This document shows, in pieces, positions 48,134 to 58,779 of a stretch of DNA of 64,000 nt; position 1 is the first letter of the stretch, and each line of letters opens with the position of its first letter. A program made the translations under genes and the position numbers. This stretch comes from Colwellia sp. 20A7 (GTDB taxonomy: Bacteria; Pseudomonadota; Gammaproteobacteria; Enterobacterales; Alteromonadaceae): positions 1,426,001 through 1,490,000 of the forward strand of contig NZ_CP047130.1 of the NCBI RefSeq assembly GCF_009832865.1, read 5' to 3'. The notes below the pieces were generated by a model that had not been told where the DNA came from, did no database searches, and saw only the letters and a program-made list of their open reading frames with translations.

Positions 48134-48173
48134 TATAACTCCGAAAAGCATAGCTTTTCTTTTAACCTAATAA

Positions 48174-48246
48174 TTATCATTAGTTTACATGGCCTTAAGT
48201 GCTGACCTCATGCGTTAAATCAACGAACTTAGTAAACTAATGATAA
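48174..48246. repeat. Perfect 15-base inverted repeat upstream of the TetR gene
   Basis: TTATCATTAGTTTAC at 48174-48188 and its exact reverse complement GTAAACTAATGATAA at 48232-48246, 43 bases apart, between the efflux operon end and the TetR start. AT-rich and without a T-run, so a terminator is unlikely; a pair of regulator half-sites or promoter elements is more likely. Confidence 0.8.
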
Positions 48247-48272
48247 AGTAGCTAACATTGTGGTTTTAGCAG

Positions 48273-49682
48273 TTATTCACTCTGCTGTGTCGGTCGTTGC
48301 CAACCACCACCAACCGCTTTGTATAAGCTAATTTGGCTAATAATATAAGCTTGTTTACCACTAATAAGTTGCTGGCCAGCACTGTACCAATTACGTTGTG
48401 CATCCAGCACTTGTAAATAGCTATCAGCACCTTTTTCAAAGCGAGCTTCAGAAAGGGTAAAGGATACTTGATTACTGTTATACAGCTCTTCAAGTGCACT
48501 TAATTGCTGCATATAACCTTCTCTATCTGTAAGCGCATCAGAAACTTCTCTAAAGGCTTGTTGAATAGTTTGTTCATAGGTCGTTAAGGCAATTTCTTGC
48601 TGTGTTTGTGCAACATCTAAATTTGCTTGATTACGGCCCATATTGAATATAGGTATCGTTATTGAAGGAATAAAACTCCAGGTACCAGTACCGCCTGAAA
48701 ACAAATTATCAAGATCAGTTGAAGCTGTGCCTGCATTTGCGGTCAGGGTAATACTTGGAAAAAAAGCTGCCTTAGCTACACCAATATTAGCGTTCGCGGC
48801 TAATAACTTAAATTCAGCTGCTTTAATATCTGGGCGTTGCTCAAGTAATTCTGATGGTAAACCTACGGGTACATTGGGAAAGTTTAATACTTCATCCAAA
48901 CTTTCAACAGGTAATAACTCGGCTGAAACAGGCATACCCACTAATAGATCAAGCGCATTTTTATCACGTTTTAACATGCGTTGATAATTAGCTATATCAA
49001 CTTTTGCCGCTGCTACAGTGCTTTGAACTTGTGCTAAGGTTAACTTTGATGCAGCCCCAAGTGCGTAAGTTTTTTCGGTTAACGCTAATGACGCTTTTTG
49101 GCTTGTTAATGTTTCCATCGCAAGCGCTAATTGCTCTTTATCAGCCGCGTAATTCAACCATGCACCAACTAATTCAGAGATTAAGCTAATTTTTACACTC
49201 GTTTGAGTTTGCTCTGAGGCATACAAGGTTTGTAGTGCTTGATCTGACTGATTACGAACTTTACCCCATAAATCTAACTCATACGCGGTCATACCTACGG
49301 TAGCTGAATAGCTCGAGCTGATTTGTGAATTACCTGTTGACGATAAATCGCCGGGTAAGCGCTGACGCGTACCTGAGGCAGCAATATCAAGTGATGGATA
49401 CAAGCCTGAATCTTCAATTTGATAAAGCGCACGTACTTGCTGCACATTAAGGGCAGCAAGTTTAATGTCTTTATTATGAGTCAGTGTTTGTTCAATCAGT
49501 TTTTGCAGTTTTTCATTGGTAAAAAACTGCTGCCAGTGTAAATTGGCAATATCACCTTGTTCGCCTTGTACTGCATAACTTTCAGGTACTGGCAGTACAA
49601 TATCTTCACGTGGTGGTGCCATTTGACAGGCACTCAGCACTACAACACTTAGACTGGCTAAACTTAATGTTTTGAATGTCAT
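48273..49682 (-). CDS. RND outer-membrane factor (NodT/OprM type lipoprotein)
   Basis: 469 residues. Lipobox VVLSACQ. TolC-like fold with two OEP repeats (for example LDIAASGTRQRLPG, ELDLWGKVRNQSDQAL, LPSELLEQRPDIKAAEFKLLAANANIGVAKAAFFPSI). It forms the trimeric outer-membrane exit duct for the RND pump encoded just upstream; its start shares one base with the pump stop. It ends LDAQRNWYSAGQQLISGKQ, as in OprM. Confidence 0.94.
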   Translation of the reverse strand: MTFKTLSLASLSVVVLSACQMAPPREDIVLPVPESYAVQGEQGDIANLHWQQFFTNEKLQKLIEQTLTHNKDIKLAALNVQQVRALYQIEDSGLYPSLDIAASGTRQRLPGDLSSTGNSQISSSYSATVGMTAYELDLWGKVRNQSDQALQTLYASEQTQTSVKISLISELVGAWLNYAADKEQLALAMETLTSQKASLALTEKTYALGAASKLTLAQVQSTVAAAKVDIANYQRMLKRDKNALDLLVGMPVSAELLPVESLDEVLNFPNVPVGLPSELLEQRPDIKAAEFKLLAANANIGVAKAAFFPSITLTANAGTASTDLDNLFSGGTGTWSFIPSITIPIFNMGRNQANLDVAQTQQEIALTTYEQTIQQAFREVSDALTDREGYMQQLSALEELYNSNQVSFTLSEARFEKGADSYLQVLDAQRNWYSAGQQLISGKQAYIISQISLYKAVGGGWQRPTQQSE

Positions 49683-52600
49683 TATGATTTATCCTCAGTC
49701 ACAGTTTTATGTTTACCAGGGAAGATTCGACGTACTAATACAAAGAATAATGGCACAAATAACACCACAATTAATGACGACGCTAACGTACCACCAATAA
49801 CTGAAATACCAAGTGCATTTTGTGCACCTGAGCCAGCACTTGAAGCGATAGCAAGTGGTAATACACCACAAATAAATGCCATTGATGTCATTAGTATTGG
49901 ACGTAAACGTAATTTAACTGCAGCAATCGCTGATTCAACTAATGGCATACCTTCATCCATTTTATGAATAGCAAACTCCACAATTAAAATCGCATTTTTG
50001 GACGCCAAGCCTATGGTTGTTAACAAGCCAACTTGTAAGTAAATATCGTTTGATAAACCAGCTAAGAAGGCCGCCACTGTTGCACCAAAGATGCCTAATG
50101 GTACAATCATCATTACCGCCGCTGGTACTGACCAGCTTTCATATAATGCCGCTAAACATAAGAATACGATTAATAGTGATAGGGCATATAACAATGGCGC
50201 TTGACCACCACTTAAGCGTTCTTCGTATGAAATACCCGTCCATTCAAAACCAATACCAGCAGGTAGGTTTTGCGCTAACTTTTCGATTTCATCCATCGCT
50301 TGTCCTGTACTATAACCAGGCGCGGAAGCACCTTGAATTTCCATTGCTGAAAAGCCGTTATAACGTTCAAGACGAGGTGATCCGTAAGTCCAATACGATT
50401 GAGCAAAAGCGGTAAATGGCACCATGTCACCATTACTATTGCGTACATACCATTTGTCTAAATCTTCAGGCACCATACGTGATTCAGCATTACCCTGCAG
50501 ATACACTTTTTTCACACGGCCACGGTCAATAAAGTCATTCACATAACTACTACCCCATGCGGTAGATAATGTACTGTTGATATCTGATTGTGTTAAACCA
50601 AGCGCTTGCGCTTTGGCTAAATCTATATCCAGCTCAAGTTCTGGCTTATCTTCTTGGCCATTAGGACGAACACCAGCTAATATAGGGCTTTGAGCAGCCA
50701 TGCCAAGTAACATATTACGTGCTTTGAGTAATTCATCGTGACCAAGCCCTACACGGTCTTGTAAAAACAAGGTAAAACCATTAGCGGTACCAAGTTCCAT
50801 AACTGCAGGGGGCGGGAATGCAAAAATAAAGGCTTCTTTTATGGTTGAGAAAAAGCCCATCGCTTTACCTGCAACAGCACGAACGGAAAGATTTGGATCT
50901 TGACGCTCATCCCAATGATTCAAACCAACAAAGCCAATAGCCGCATTTTGTCCAGAGCCAGCGAAACTAAAACCTGTTACCGTGAAAATTGAACGCACTG
51001 CATCAGACTGGTCTTCTAAATAATGACGCTCCATTTTTTGCACAACATTTAAGGTTTGTTCAGTCGTTGAGCCGGCCGGCAAACTGACTAAGTTGAACAA
51101 AATACCTTGGTCTTCATCTGGTAAAAAAGCTGAAGGTAATTGGGCAAAAATATAAATCATGCCGCCAACAATTAAGCCGTAACATAATAAAGAGCGTTTG
51201 CTTAGTTTAATCATACGACCAACAAAACTCTGTGCACCGGCATTCGTTTTATCAAAACCGCGGTTGAAGGCCATAAAGAAACGACCGATAAATGATGAAT
51301 CATTATGTACATGGCTTGGTTTTAACATTGTTGCACATAAGGCAGGTGTTAAAATAAGGGCAACCAATACAGACAAACTCATTGCGGTAACTAAGGTGAC
51401 GGAGAACTGTTTGTAAATAACCCCTGTGGAACCGCTGAAAAAGGCCATTGGGATAAATACTGCAGACAACACCATTGCGATACCGACTAAGGCACCTTTA
51501 ATTTCGTCCATTGATTTACGTGTTGCTTCCAGAGGAGAAAGCTTCTCTTCTGTCATTACACGTTCCACGTTTTCAACCACAACAATGGCATCATCCACTA
51601 ATAAACCAATCGCTAATACCATAGCGAACATAGTTAAAGTGTTAATTGAATAACCTAAGGTTTGTAGTACTGCTAACGTACCAAGTAATACAACGGGCAC
51701 AGCAATTGTTGGAATTAAGGTCGCACGGAAGTTTTGTAAAAATAGATACATCACTAAAAATACTAAAATGACGGCTTCAATTAAAGTACTGACTACTTTT
51801 TCAATTGATAACTTAACAAAAGGAGTCGTGTCATAAGGAATAACCGTTGCTAAACCTTCAGGGAAAAGTGGCTCTAGTTCTGCAAGGGCAGCTTTAATCG
51901 CATCACCAGTATCAAGAGCATTAGCGCCACTTGCCAATTTAATACCTAAACCTGAGGCTGGTTTGCCATTAAAACGCGCTACAACGGCATAACTTTCACC
52001 ACCAAGTGCTACGGTGGCAACATCACTTAAACGAACAACTGAACCATCAGTATTAGTTTTAACAAAAATATTTTCAAATTGTTCAGGCGTTTTTAACCGA
52101 CTTTGAGCTGTCACTGTCGCATTTAATTGCTGCCCTGGCATTGCTGGTAAAGCACCAAGTTGACCTGCTGATACTTGTGCATTTTGCGCACTGATAGAAG
52201 CACTAATATCTGCGGGTGTTAGTTTATATTTTTGCAACAGATCTGGATCTAACCAGATACGCATGGCATATTGCGAACCAAATAGTTGTACTTCACCAAC
52301 ACCATTTACTCGTGAAACAATATCTTGCACATTGGATGCTACATAGTCACCAATGTCGATGTTATTCATGCTGCCATCTTCAGAAACAAAGCCGACAACC
52401 ATTAAAAAGTTACGTGCAGATTTAGCAACAGATACACCTTGACGCTGAACTTCTTCAGGTAGTAACGGCGTTGCTAGGGCAAGTTTATTTTGTACTTGAA
52501 CTTGTGCAATATCTGGATCTGTATCAGCATCAAAAGTTAGTGTTAATGTTGCTGAACCATTAGATTCAGACGTAGATGACATGTAAAGTAGGCCATCTAA

Positions 52601-52813
52601 GCCTTTCATTCTTTGTTCAATAACTTGAGTAACCGTATCTTCTAATGTACGTGCAGATGCACCCGGGTAGCTTGCTTGTATGCTAATCGTAGGTGGTGCA
52701 ATTGACGGATATTGAGCAATCGGTAAACTCTTAATTGCAAGGACACCAGCCAACATAACAATAATGGCAAGTACCCAAGCAAAAATAGGTCGATCGATAA
52801 AAAATCGTGACAT
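49682..52813 (-). CDS. RND multidrug efflux pump, HAE1 (AcrB/MexB) type
   Basis: 1043 residues, the usual AcrB length, with twelve membrane helices and two large periplasmic loops. It starts [21 protein letters not shown] and contains [18 protein letters not shown], the proton-relay region [18 protein letters not shown] in helix 4 and [12 protein letters not shown] in helix 11. A proton-driven inner-membrane pump for hydrophobic drugs, dyes and detergents. Second gene of the adaptor-pump-duct operon; 12 bp after the adaptor stop. Confidence 0.96.
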   Translation of the reverse strand: MSRFFIDRPIFAWVLAIIVMLAGVLAIKSLPIAQYPSIAPPTISIQASYPGASARTLEDTVTQVIEQRMKGLDGLLYMSSTSESNGSATLTLTFDADTDPDIAQVQVQNKLALATPLLPEEVQRQGVSVAKSARNFLMVVGFVSEDGSMNNIDIGDYVASNVQDIVSRVNGVGEVQLFGSQYAMRIWLDPDLLQKYKLTPADISASISAQNAQVSAGQLGALPAMPGQQLNATVTAQSRLKTPEQFENIFVKTNTDGSVVRLSDVATVALGGESYAVVARFNGKPASGLGIKLASGANALDTGDAIKAALAELEPLFPEGLATVIPYDTTPFVKLSIEKVVSTLIEAVILVFLVMYLFLQNFRATLIPTIAVPVVLLGTLAVLQTLGYSINTLTMFAMVLAIGLLVDDAIVVVENVERVMTEEKLSPLEATRKSMDEIKGALVGIAMVLSAVFIPMAFFSGSTGVIYKQFSVTLVTAMSLSVLVALILTPALCATMLKPSHVHNDSSFIGRFFMAFNRGFDKTNAGAQSFVGRMIKLSKRSLLCYGLIVGGMIYIFAQLPSAFLPDEDQGILFNLVSLPAGSTTEQTLNVVQKMERHYLEDQSDAVRSIFTVTGFSFAGSGQNAAIGFVGLNHWDERQDPNLSVRAVAGKAMGFFSTIKEAFIFAFPPPAVMELGTANGFTLFLQDRVGLGHDELLKARNMLLGMAAQSPILAGVRPNGQEDKPELELDIDLAKAQALGLTQSDINSTLSTAWGSSYVNDFIDRGRVKKVYLQGNAESRMVPEDLDKWYVRNSNGDMVPFTAFAQSYWTYGSPRLERYNGFSAMEIQGASAPGYSTGQAMDEIEKLAQNLPAGIGFEWTGISYEERLSGGQAPLLYALSLLIVFLCLAALYESWSVPAAVMMIVPLGIFGATVAAFLAGLSNDIYLQVGLLTTIGLASKNAILIVEFAIHKMDEGMPLVESAIAAVKLRLRPILMTSMAFICGVLPLAIASSAGSGAQNALGISVIGGTLASSLIVVLFVPLFFVLVRRIFPGKHKTVTEDKS

Positions 52814-52825
52814 TTATATGCTCCG

Positions 52826-53983
52826 TTATTGAATTTTAGCGATTGATTCGGCTGGCACTGCATTAACAGAGGCACCCGGCGCTATTTTTTGTAAGCCTTC
52901 AACAATCACTTGATCGCCATCATTTAAGCCACTTGTTACTAACCAGTTAGAGCCTATGGTACGGTCAGTTTTTAGTACGCGCGCTTCAACGGTATTGTTT
53001 TTACTTACCACCATCGCTGTAGGTTCGCCTTTGCTATTACGGCTAACACCACGTTGCGGTACTAAAATTGCGTCAGTTTTAACACCTTCAACAATGACAG
53101 CTCTAACATACATGCCTGGTAACAGTAACTTTTCAGGGTTTGGAAACTCAGCTCGTAAGGTGACAGAGCCAGTGCTTGGGTCAACCGTCACTTCAGAAAA
53201 CTTTAATGTGCCTTTATGAGGATATACCGAGCCGTCTTCCATTTTTAGCTCAACCTTTGATTGTGCCGTAAGATCTCTATCTAAATCACCGTTAGCAATG
53301 GCTTTTTTCAAACGCGTTAATTCACTGCTCGATTGAGTAAGGTCAATATAAATTGGATCAAGTTGGGTTACCGTTGCTAATGCAGTTGCTTGATTAGCAC
53401 TTACCAAAGCACCTGCAGTGACAGTAGACTTACCAATTTGACCACTGATAGGTGATGAAACCTTACTGTAGTTAATGTTAATTTGTGCTGTTTTAAGTTG
53501 CGCTTGTGCAGTGAGTAAGTCAGCTTGTGCACTTTTATAATTTGCATCCGCTTCATCAAAATCTTGTTGACTAACTGCTTTGATTTTTAGCAAATCTGAA
53601 TAACGATCTGATTTAGCTTTTGCATTAGCGATGTTTGCTTGCGCTTTAGTGATAGCTGCTTTACTGGTAGCTATTTGTGCTTCAAATGTTGCAGGGTCAA
53701 TTTGATATAACGCTTGACCTTTTTTCACTTCGGCACCTTCAGTAAATAAGCGTGTTTGTACAATACCATTTACTTGTGGACGAATTTGCGCTACTTGTGA
53801 TGCTGTCACTCTACCTGGCAGCTCTTTTGTAAGCGTTAGTGGCTGGCTTGTTAATTTAATAACGCCAACAGGGGTTGGTTGCTTAGCTGGCGCATTTGCC
53901 TGCTGATTTTGTTCGCAACCGGATAAAACAATTGCACTTGCCAAAGCAGTGACAATAAAAATAATGACGCGTGAACGCTGCAT
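52826..53983 (-). CDS. RND membrane-fusion (periplasmic adaptor) lipoprotein
   Basis: About 385 residues from the ATG at 53983; a TTG 9 bases earlier (53992) sits too close to the purine-rich ribosome-binding region to be preferred. Lipobox IVLSGCEQ. Adaptor features: RVTASQVAQIRPQVNGIVQ (lipoyl half), a coiled-coil hairpin (AAITKAQANIANAKAKSDRY), the second lipoyl half INYSKVSSPISGQIGKS and the barrel domain (DRTIGSNWLVTSGLNDGDQV). It joins the pump to the outer-membrane factor. Confidence 0.94.
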   Translation of the reverse strand: MQRSRVIIFIVTALASAIVLSGCEQNQQANAPAKQPTPVGVIKLTSQPLTLTKELPGRVTASQVAQIRPQVNGIVQTRLFTEGAEVKKGQALYQIDPATFEAQIATSKAAITKAQANIANAKAKSDRYSDLLKIKAVSQQDFDEADANYKSAQADLLTAQAQLKTAQININYSKVSSPISGQIGKSTVTAGALVSANQATALATVTQLDPIYIDLTQSSSELTRLKKAIANGDLDRDLTAQSKVELKMEDGSVYPHKGTLKFSEVTVDPSTGSVTLRAEFPNPEKLLLPGMYVRAVIVEGVKTDAILVPQRGVSRNSKGEPTAMVVSKNNTVEARVLKTDRTIGSNWLVTSGLNDGDQVIVEGLQKIAPGASVNAVPAESIAKIQ

Positions 53984-54511
53984 GTTAACCAATCTCTCTT
54001 TTAGGGTGAACGTTCATTCTAATTTAATTATTGTGGATTTCCAACATTATTAAACAATTTTTTTTAAGAAAAATAATTTTATTTAGTGAGTTTATTCACT
54101 TGTTAATCATTCAATTAGGTGCGGTACCCATGATGCTAATAACTAGCAGATTCTCATTTAAAGCGTCGATTACAAACTATTGTGTAGATTAAATTTAACG
54201 TCAGTAGAGTAATTACTTTAAGTTGATGATTTTTTCTATCGAAAAATTAATGAGTTATATAGGATACGTTAACTAGGTTTATTGAGGTGAGTTAATACGA
54301 TTACTGACAATGAATGTTTTAGTTATATTGTTGTTGTGCTGAAAGCGTAGAAATTACTACTACATCAAAGTGATTTTATATTCACAATAACAGACTAAAA
54401 ATAATATATTTAACAAAACATGTTGAGTGTAAAATATAAACGATTTAACCTTAAGTTATACTCAACAATGCCGATACACTTTTATAAGCGTTAACTAATG
54501 AAGGTAATACC
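53984..54511. other. 528-bp divergent intergenic region
   Basis: Holds the palindrome at 54007-54016 near the efflux end and a ribosome-binding site (GAAGGT) before the DUF5610 gene. Otherwise AT-rich sequence in which I see no gene, RNA or clear repeat. Confidence 0.5.
54007..54016 (-). promoter_or_regulatory. Palindrome TGAACGTTCA before the efflux operon
   Basis: A perfect 10-base palindrome 24 bases upstream of the adaptor ATG, where a TetR-family repressor of this efflux operon would be expected to bind. Candidate operator only; one copy. Confidence 0.45.
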
Positions 54512-55141
54512 ATGAACTCACCCATTAATAGTGTTAATACCGTAATGGCAAAAAATCCCTATAGCCAAGATGCTAGTGCTATGGCTAAGTCGAAAGGCAG
54601 TGATAATAGTGTTGAAGAACAGCATACAACAGGTAAGGCCGGTGAAGTGCAGGAGTCTATTGCGGTTTCTCAAAAGAAACAGCTTAATGCCGCCATTATT
54701 GAATCAACGTTAGAATTTAGTAACTCACTTGGTGATCAACCTTTATCATTAGCATTGAAAACCGCTTTACAAGGTATTAATGAAGCATTGCAAGCAAGTG
54801 GTGTTGAAAGCAGTGTGGAAGATGCTTATGAGTCTGGCCTTGATTTTAGTCCTGAAGCAACAGCAGAGCGCATTGTGTCTTTTAGTACGCAATTTTTAGG
54901 TGCTTTTAGAGAGCAAAATCCTGATATGAGTGAAGAAGAATCTCTCAATGCATTTATGGATGTTATTGGTAGTGGTATTGATCAAGGTTTTGGTGAAGCG
55001 AAAGACATATTGGGCGGTTTGAATGTATTAGAAGGTGAAGTAAGTGATACGATTGATACTACTTACGATCTTGTTCAAAAAGGGTTACAGGCCTTTGTTG
55101 ATTCATTGAATGAAAAAGAAGAAGAGAGTACTACTGAGTAA
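54512..55141 (+). CDS. DUF5610 family protein
   Basis: 209 residues. The ~110-residue DUF5610 core is recognised by LDFSPEATAERIVSFSTQF, MSEEESLNAFMDVIGSGIDQ, GFGEAKDILGGLNVLEGEV and IDTTYDLVQKGLQAFVDS. The first ~70 residues are polar and probably disordered, and the tail is Glu-rich. No export signal. DUF5610 proteins are widespread in Shewanella, Vibrio and relatives with unknown function. Solitary gene ending at a hairpin (55199-55229). Confidence 0.85.
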   Translation: MNSPINSVNTVMAKNPYSQDASAMAKSKGSDNSVEEQHTTGKAGEVQESIAVSQKKQLNAAIIESTLEFSNSLGDQPLSLALKTALQGINEALQASGVESSVEDAYESGLDFSPEATAERIVSFSTQFLGAFREQNPDMSEEESLNAFMDVIGSGIDQGFGEAKDILGGLNVLEGEVSDTIDTTYDLVQKGLQAFVDSLNEKEEESTTE

Positions 55142-55198
55142 TATGCTTGGTTCTTATCGACCATTTTTCATTAGTTATTGTGATACTAAATATATTTA

Positions 55199-55229
55199 AG
55201 GAGTCAAAGGTAAATCATCTTTGACTCCT
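55199..55229. terminator. Hairpin between convergent DUF5610 and MBL-fold genes
   Basis: Perfect 11-bp stem AGGAGTCAAAG / CTTTGACTCCT with a 9-base loop. No long T-run on the plus side; TTAAATATATTT follows on the minus side. Probable transcription end for one or both genes. Confidence 0.65.
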
Positions 55230-55292
55230 CCTTGAAATTTTCTAGAGTCAAACCTCAATTACTTTTTATGATTAGGTTAATGGTTTTAGTCA

Positions 55293-56150
55293 TTACAAAT
55301 CACTCCGCCATCCCATTCCTGATTCTTCCATTAATCGTTCGTATACACCTTCTATATTAAGTGGCAGCCAAGCTTCATATTGTCTTAAGTCTTTAAATTC
55401 ACTTAACTTAACATTTTGTTTTATTTCATCAAGCGTTTGGCCAGCTAAAATACCTTCGATTACTTTACTGTACAGTTGTTCTAGGTAACGTAAATAGCGT
55501 TTTACATCATCCTTATCCCCCATGTCAGCATGACCACCAACAAAGGTATTAAAGTCATAATTAAGTACCGTTTTAGTTGAATTTATCATGCCTTGAATAT
55601 CGTAACTCCACAGTTTTTGCCATGGCATTCTACCTATCATTATCCAATCAACTACAAATAAGGTTTGTTGTTTTTCAAACAACATACTTATTGAGCCACG
55701 ACCGTCATTTGGGCCATGGTAATTAAGTTTAACGCTTGAACCTCCTAGCGTAAGTATTAGTTCGTCATCGAATACTAGATCAGGGGTGACTGTTTTCATT
55801 TTAGTATTTTTAATATCTTGCGCACTTAACTTATGAGCAACGAAGGTTGTATGCGGACTTTTAAATACTTCTGCACCGTAAATATGGTCGCTGTGATTAT
55901 GACTATAAATGACATATTTAACAGGTACATTAAAACGCGTTTTAATTTGTTCGTTAAGCCAAGTAGCTGCTTTTTTATTGAGAGGGTCGGTAACAATGGC
56001 ACCTTGAGGTGTGATCAAAAATACTGAGCGGTGCCTATCATCTATAAAGCGGTATAAGCCACTACCTAATTCTTCAATTTCAAGCGCTTGTGCGGTAAAA
56101 CCTACAATAAGTAGTATTCCTGTTAATAGTTTTATTAGTGACCTTTGCAT
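55293..56150 (-). CDS. Exported metallo-beta-lactamase-fold hydrolase
   Basis: 285 residues from the ATG at 56150, which is preceded by AAAGGA and begins a signal peptide (MQRSLIKLLTGILLIVGF, cleavage after AQA). The open frame extends 21 codons further to 56213, but that stretch lacks signal character. Metal motif YVIYSHNHSDHIYGAEVF (HxHxDH), a later His in YHGPNDGRGS and GGHADMGD give the di-zinc site. A periplasmic hydrolase of the broad MBL superfamily. Beta-lactamase activity is not implied, and substrate is unknown. Confidence 0.88.
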   Translation of the reverse strand: MQRSLIKLLTGILLIVGFTAQALEIEELGSGLYRFIDDRHRSVFLITPQGAIVTDPLNKKAATWLNEQIKTRFNVPVKYVIYSHNHSDHIYGAEVFKSPHTTFVAHKLSAQDIKNTKMKTVTPDLVFDDELILTLGGSSVKLNYHGPNDGRGSISMLFEKQQTLFVVDWIMIGRMPWQKLWSYDIQGMINSTKTVLNYDFNTFVGGHADMGDKDDVKRYLRYLEQLYSKVIEGILAGQTLDEIKQNVKLSEFKDLRQYEAWLPLNIEGVYERLMEESGMGWRSDL

Positions 56151-56445
56151 ACACCATTCCTTTGAATAGATAAAATTTAATAAGCTTGTTAAAAGTAGAG
56201 TGTGCAAACCCATAAAAAATTTCAGCTGATTAATTTAAGTGAACTAATTTAAATGAATTATGTTCGAATATTAACGTTAGTATTAATTTAATTGTGAATA
56301 AATACTACAACTACATAATTGCCCTACATTTGGTGGTTAAGCTAATGGAAATAAATTATTAACGTTTAATTTTTAAAGTTAATTTTGACTGTTAATTTTT
56401 GACGTTGAATTCTTAATGTTTAAGCATAACTTCTTGGGGGTTAAA
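56151..56445. other. 295-bp divergent intergenic region
   Basis: Promoter region of the MBL-fold and YHYH genes. Contains a run of similar AT-rich phrases (TTAATTTTTGACG, TTAATTTTGACTG) around 56370-56410. No gene or clear operator seen. Confidence 0.4.
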
Positions 56446-58758
56446 ATGATGAAAAATACTTGGGCGCTTTTATTTATTGGAGTATGTGGTTTATCACTAA
56501 GTGGATGTAATAATGGTGGTGAATTAACCCAGCAATATAGTGATACTAACGCGTTTACTTTAATAAGTTCTGCTATGGTCGATGGAGGTAAATTACCTGT
56601 TACTTATACTTGTGATGGCGAAAGTGTTAACCCTCCTTTTAGTTGGAGTGGCGCACCTGAAACTACAAAATCTTATACCTTGATTATGCATCATAATGCA
56701 CCAGATGGTGTTCATTGGTACTGGACGATGTACAACATCAATGGGGATGCCACACAAATAAATAGTACTGAAACACTCGGTTTATTGGGTAGTAATAGTG
56801 TTAACGATATAAACGAATATGCGCCACCATGCTCTAAAGGTCCTGGAGTGAAAAATTATACTTACACTATTTATGCTTTGTCTGAGCCGGTTACTTTTCC
56901 AGAACGTAGTGTTTCTAATGGGCATGAAAAAGTAGATAGAGAAACATTGTTAGCCGCAATGAAAGATATCACGTTAGATTCTGCACAAATGACGGTCAGT
57001 TATGAGCGTGATAGCCAGGGCTCAAAAGGTGAGAGGCTATCAAATAAACGTTCAAATGAAGGTATGAAAAAAGGCGATGAAAAAAGACCTAAACCTGCAC
57101 CTTTTATTCAACCTGACTTATCTAAACATATTGATTCTGCCCGTTGTACAACAATTCAAGAATCGATAAGTGACGCAGGTTTTGATAAAAATGTTGCTGT
57201 GATCTGTGATGAAACTTATGCCTACATTGCCTCTTCTACGTATCCAGAACATGAGATGATGACGGGTATTACCGGTACTAATGAACAAATCCCAGTACCT
57301 GCACAAGGTTATGCAGCACCGATTAAACTTGAGCCTAAAAAAGCCGATACGTTAACGACTATTGATGCTGCTGTTGGCGTTGCCGTCAATGGCGTACCTA
57401 TTTATGATTATTCATCGCAAGGTGAATTAGATGTCAGTCAATACGATGCTAAACACGATACCTTAGTGTTAGGACAGTTAGATAACTGTGGTGGTCATTC
57501 TGGTCGAGGGGACGGCTACCATTATCATGTATCACCTACCTGCATGATTGATACGATGACAAATAAAGACGATAACACCATTATTGGTTGGGCATACGAT
57601 GGCTACCCGCTTTATGGTGACAAGAACCCTGATGGTAGTGAAATCGCCAAAGGTGATCTCGATGTGTGCAATGGTCAAGCAGACGATACTTTTGGTTATC
57701 GCTATCAAACATCAACTACACCACCTTATATTATTCAGTGTTTAGTTGGTGAAGTTGATACCGCTAAATTGCCTAGAGTTGCTCCATTAAGTGGCGATAC
57801 GCAAGGGATAAGAGCCGATCTTCGTCCACCTGCTGGCGGTGTTGAAAATTTAACTCACACTGTATCTGAAGATGGCAGTCGAACTATGCGTTATTCATAT
57901 CAAGGTGAAGACTATTTTACGACTTATACATCATCAAATCAGGGGGAAAGCTGTTACGACTTTACACAAAAAACCATTAGTAATGGTGGCAAAGTTGAAA
58001 AAGGAACTTTTTGCAGAAACAGTGATCAGGCAAAAGCTGAACCAGCTAAAAATTTAAATGCTAGCCAAAAAGACCGACCTGAACCTAAGCGTAAGCAAAA
58101 TGTGCTGACGCCATTAGTCACTGTTAATGCTACTAATCCAAAAATTTCAGGTGAACATAATTTTAAACTAGAAGCATGGGCTGATAACTGGTTTGCTGCT
58201 TATGTTGGTGAAAATCTTCTTATTGAGGATTCAGTTTCTATAACCACTGAGCGTTCTTTTAATGCGGAGCGAGTTATCTTTTCTGAAGATTATCCTATCC
58301 AGCTTAATTTGATTATTAAAGACTTTAAGCAAAATGATTCAGGGTTAGAGTACATAGGTGCCAGAAACCAGCAAATGGGGGATGGCGGTTTTATTATGCA
58401 AGTAACTGATATAGATACTAATGAAGTTGTTTCTGTTACAGATAGTAGCTGGAAATGTGAAGTACTTCATCGAGCACCTCTAAACAAATTATGTGAGCAA
58501 GAATCGAATCCTGTTGCTGGTGAAGGCTATTGTACTTTTATGTCTAAAGAAGCGCCGAGTCATTGGTTAATGGCTGATTTTGATGATTCGTCTTGGTCTA
58601 GTGCAACTGAACATAATACTGCCTCGGTAGGCCCAAAAGATGGTTATAACGAGATAACTTGGAATGAAAATGCTCAGATAATTTGGGGTGATGATCTTGA
58701 AACCGTCAATACATTAATTTGTCGTGCAACCATTGAGCAACCTGAATCTCAACAGTAA
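56446..58758 (+). CDS. Three-part lipoprotein: PEBP (YbhB/YbcL) domain, YHYH domain, C-terminal domain
   Basis: 770 residues from the ATG at 56446, chosen because GGGGGTT lies just before it; an upstream ATG at 56416 has none. Lipobox SLSGCNN. Residues ~30-190 are a YbhB/YbcL phosphatidylethanolamine-binding-like domain (LPVTYTCDGESVNPPFSW, DGVHWYWTMYNI). A linker rich in Lys/Arg/Pro follows, then a YHYH domain (HSGRGDGYHYH at ~352-361, GWAYDGYPLYG, CNGQADDTFGYRYQ). The last ~190 residues have NPKISGEHNFKLEAWADNWF and may be a carbohydrate-binding-like beta domain. YHYH domains are of unknown function; the Cys and His residues suggest metal. Co-transcribed with the gene 21 bp downstream. Confidence 0.85.
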   Translation: MMKNTWALLFIGVCGLSLSGCNNGGELTQQYSDTNAFTLISSAMVDGGKLPVTYTCDGESVNPPFSWSGAPETTKSYTLIMHHNAPDGVHWYWTMYNINGDATQINSTETLGLLGSNSVNDINEYAPPCSKGPGVKNYTYTIYALSEPVTFPERSVSNGHEKVDRETLLAAMKDITLDSAQMTVSYERDSQGSKGERLSNKRSNEGMKKGDEKRPKPAPFIQPDLSKHIDSARCTTIQESISDAGFDKNVAVICDETYAYIASSTYPEHEMMTGITGTNEQIPVPAQGYAAPIKLEPKKADTLTTIDAAVGVAVNGVPIYDYSSQGELDVSQYDAKHDTLVLGQLDNCGGHSGRGDGYHYHVSPTCMIDTMTNKDDNTIIGWAYDGYPLYGDKNPDGSEIAKGDLDVCNGQADDTFGYRYQTSTTPPYIIQCLVGEVDTAKLPRVAPLSGDTQGIRADLRPPAGGVENLTHTVSEDGSRTMRYSYQGEDYFTTYTSSNQGESCYDFTQKTISNGGKVEKGTFCRNSDQAKAEPAKNLNASQKDRPEPKRKQNVLTPLVTVNATNPKISGEHNFKLEAWADNWFAAYVGENLLIEDSVSITTERSFNAERVIFSEDYPIQLNLIIKDFKQNDSGLEYIGARNQQMGDGGFIMQVTDIDTNEVVSVTDSSWKCEVLHRAPLNKLCEQESNPVAGEGYCTFMSKEAPSHWLMADFDDSSWSSATEHNTASVGPKDGYNEITWNENAQIIWGDDLETVNTLICRATIEQPESQQ

Positions 58759-58779
58759 TAAATAACCTAGGTAATAATA

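Noticed and set aside
55293..56150. Beta-lactamase antibiotic resistance gene
   Set aside because: Only the general metallo-beta-lactamase fold is shared. The fold covers many unrelated hydrolases and nothing specific to class B enzymes is seen.
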